DNA of 64,000 nt from Lunatibacter salilacus (GTDB taxonomy: Bacteria; Bacteroidota; Bacteroidia; Cytophagales; Cyclobacteriaceae): assembly GCF_009797935.1 (NCBI RefSeq), contig NZ_VOLC01000001.1:1-64000 (forward strand), given 5' to 3'. The notes under the pieces were generated by a model. The model did no database searches. It was given only the letters and a program-made list of their open reading frames with translations, and was not told where the DNA came from. Both the position numbers and the translations under genes were made by a program. Every line of letters starts with the position of its first letter. Positions within the stretch are counted from its first letter, which is position 1. Shown piece after piece: positions 62,777 to 64,000 of the stretch.

Positions 62777-64000
62777 CAAATACAGGTTTGTTTTTTTTAT
62801 AGTTTATATAAATTCCCAATACAAAAACGAAGGCTTCCGTAGCTAGTATGCCAATTGCTGCACCCATTGGACCAACCAAATGAATTGATATTGCAGTGAC
62901 AGAAATCATAAACACGCAGAGGGCAAAGGACACATTCATCAAAATGCTTTTCTGGTTTTTCACCAGAAAGACCACCATATTGACGACATTCAGGCTGGCC
63001 AAAAATGGAACAAAAGCCATCAATTTTAAGAAAAACACAGCCTCTGGAAGGTTTCTTTTCGAAAGCAGAAAGACAATGTAAGGAGCTAATAGAAAAGTTA
63101 GTAGAGATATTATCAGTCCAAAAACAATGCAGTAAACGTAGGACTTCTTCACGTAACTGGTGAATTTGTCCGGCTCATGTAGGTATAACCGGGACGCTCT
63201 TGGAAATATGGCTTGAATTACCAGGCTGGGTATAAGCCTGATCACCATCACAGGCCTCTCAGCAAGGCTGAACATCCCTAACATTTCAGCGGTAGAAAAA
63301 AAACTTAAAATAATAATCGAACCTTTTGTGGAAACGAAAATAGCCAAATTGGAAAGAAGGAGGGATAAATTCCCTTTCATCAAGTCGAATAAAGCACGGG
63401 CCTTTGGTATTATCCACGTTAGATCAAATGAACGTACAGCGTATAAAATTACCGCAAGGTTCATAACAAAGGTGGCCGAACCCATAGTGAAATTTACCCA
63501 TTTTGCCTGATCAGGATGCTGTATATAAAGGATAATGGCGAGTAGAAACATAGCTCTTGCTACAATATTCGCAAGAGATACGAGCTTTAGCTTTTCCATT
63601 CCCTGGAAAAACCAAGCCATATTGGTCGCTTCTGAGAATAGTAGGATAAGGGAAAACACCAATATGGTTTGGTATTCCTCAAAAAAGCCAAATAGGAAGA
63701 TGAGAAGAATTATCAACCCCGACGCGCAGCCCGCCAACAAAACTTTCCCAATTAAAAGGGTTGAGAAAATTCGGGAAAGCTCAGGTTTTTGGTCTTGGAG
63801 TAGGGCGACCTCCCTGGGGCTGTTGATGCTGAAGCCAAAGTCAACAAAATAATTGGCCAGAAAAACTACTGATAATGCCAAACTAATCAGACCAAATTGA
63901 TCCACGCCCAGTACCTGGATCAAGATCGGCATGGAAATAAGAGTTATCAGAATGTTAGATGACTGGATGACCAGTAAAAAAATAAAATTCTGAAGTGCCG
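62733..64000 (-). CDS. Oligosaccharide flippase (Wzx-like), 5' end outside window
   Basis: A polytopic MATE/MOP-fold flippase of at least 422 residues that moves lipid-linked repeat units across the inner membrane. It has about 12 helices, for example FGLISLALSVVFLANYFVDF near the start. The frame stays open past 63932 through an N-terminal helix (NFIFLLVIQSSNILITLISM) to the window edge, so the start codon is missing. It overlaps the GT2 gene. Confidence 0.88.
   Translation of the reverse strand, partial: ALQNFIFLLVIQSSNILITLISMPILIQVLGVDQFGLISLALSVVFLANYFVDFGFSINSPREVALLQDQKPELSRIFSTLLIGKVLLAGCASGLIILLIFLFGFFEEYQTILVFSLILLFSEATNMAWFFQGMEKLKLVSLANIVARAMFLLAIILYIQHPDQAKWVNFTMGSATFVMNLAVILYAVRSFDLTWIIPKARALFDLMKGNLSLLLSNLAIFVSTKGSIIILSFFSTAEMLGMFSLAERPVMVIRLIPSLVIQAIFPRASRLYLHEPDKFTSYVKKSYVYCIVFGLIISLLTFLLAPYIVFLLSKRNLPEAVFFLKLMAFVPFLASLNVVNMVVFLVKNQKSILMNVSFALCVFMISVTAISIHLVGPMGAAIGILATEAFVFVLGIYINYKKNKPVFDGLLRGAFRSGYLG

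Overview
This 64 kb window is a chromosomal segment of a Bacteroidota bacterium, most likely order Cytophagales and probably family Cyclobacteriaceae (inferred, not proven). The evidence is phylum-typical gene content (DUF2480, DUF4783, DUF6787-like and DUF6702 proteins, a SusC/CirA-style TonB receptor with a carboxypeptidase-like N-terminal domain, a NhaD-type antiporter), the near absence of Shine-Dalgarno sites, and several promoters matching the Bacteroidota consensus TTTG-N19-TANNTTTG. The coding is dense and there is no prophage, insertion sequence, CRISPR array or tRNA that I can see.

Layout. 1-420: 5' end of a 16S rRNA gene (minus strand) with leader and promoter. 423-4040: DUF2480, tsaB, S41 protease, rnpA and rpmH (minus). 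4166-6366: M61 peptidase and a DoxX protein (plus). 6527-10769: a pair of M16 peptidases, one with and one without the zinc motif, followed by a free-standing copy of the domain fused to the second one. 11143-15607: small stress-type protein, secreted protein, and a TonB receptor with a His-rich partner (probable metal uptake). 15741-21364: small hypotheticals, AEC transporter, giant AsmA protein, F420-type reductase. 21615-30644: DUF493/PCD/rsmI/inositol-phosphatase operon, PpiD, CNNM-type membrane protein, lptC, TPR protein and outer-membrane protein. 31039-37628: anmK, nhaD, gpmI, nadC. 37597-45028: ABC exporter, lysC, ribH, TPR protein, pdhA, recF. 45364-48830: DoxX, sugar nucleotidyltransferase, glnK-amtB. 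49018-54835: M1 peptidase, HupE-like and DUF6702 proteins, RNA ligase-like protein, tandem USP. 54900-64000: one minus-strand surface-polysaccharide operon (Wzx flippase, GT2, Wzy-type polymerase, GT4, methyltransferase, acyltransferase, two more glycosyltransferases), with the flippase running off the right edge.

The most unusual thing is a short repeat found four times (9328-9418, 10770-10857, 10858-10973, 53823-53926). Every copy begins with ATGAAATCGAGCATGACG, ends in an A/T-rich tail, and abuts a second ATGAAA. In three of four cases that second ATGAAA is the start codon of a real gene (both M16 peptidases and the USP gene); in the fourth it is the start of the next repeat. Each copy opens a short reading frame beginning MKSSMT. 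In two copies that frame ends in TGA overlapping the next ATG (ATGA). This looks like a portable leader-ORF or start-codon-targeted element. I can see the sequence pattern; the function is inference.

Elsewhere the genes are mostly housekeeping: translation (rpmH, rnpA, tsaB, rsmI), cell envelope (lptC, PpiD, AsmA, anmK, polysaccharide cluster), cofactor synthesis (nadC, ribH), central metabolism (gpmI, pdhA, lysC), nitrogen control (glnK, amtB) and repair (recF).
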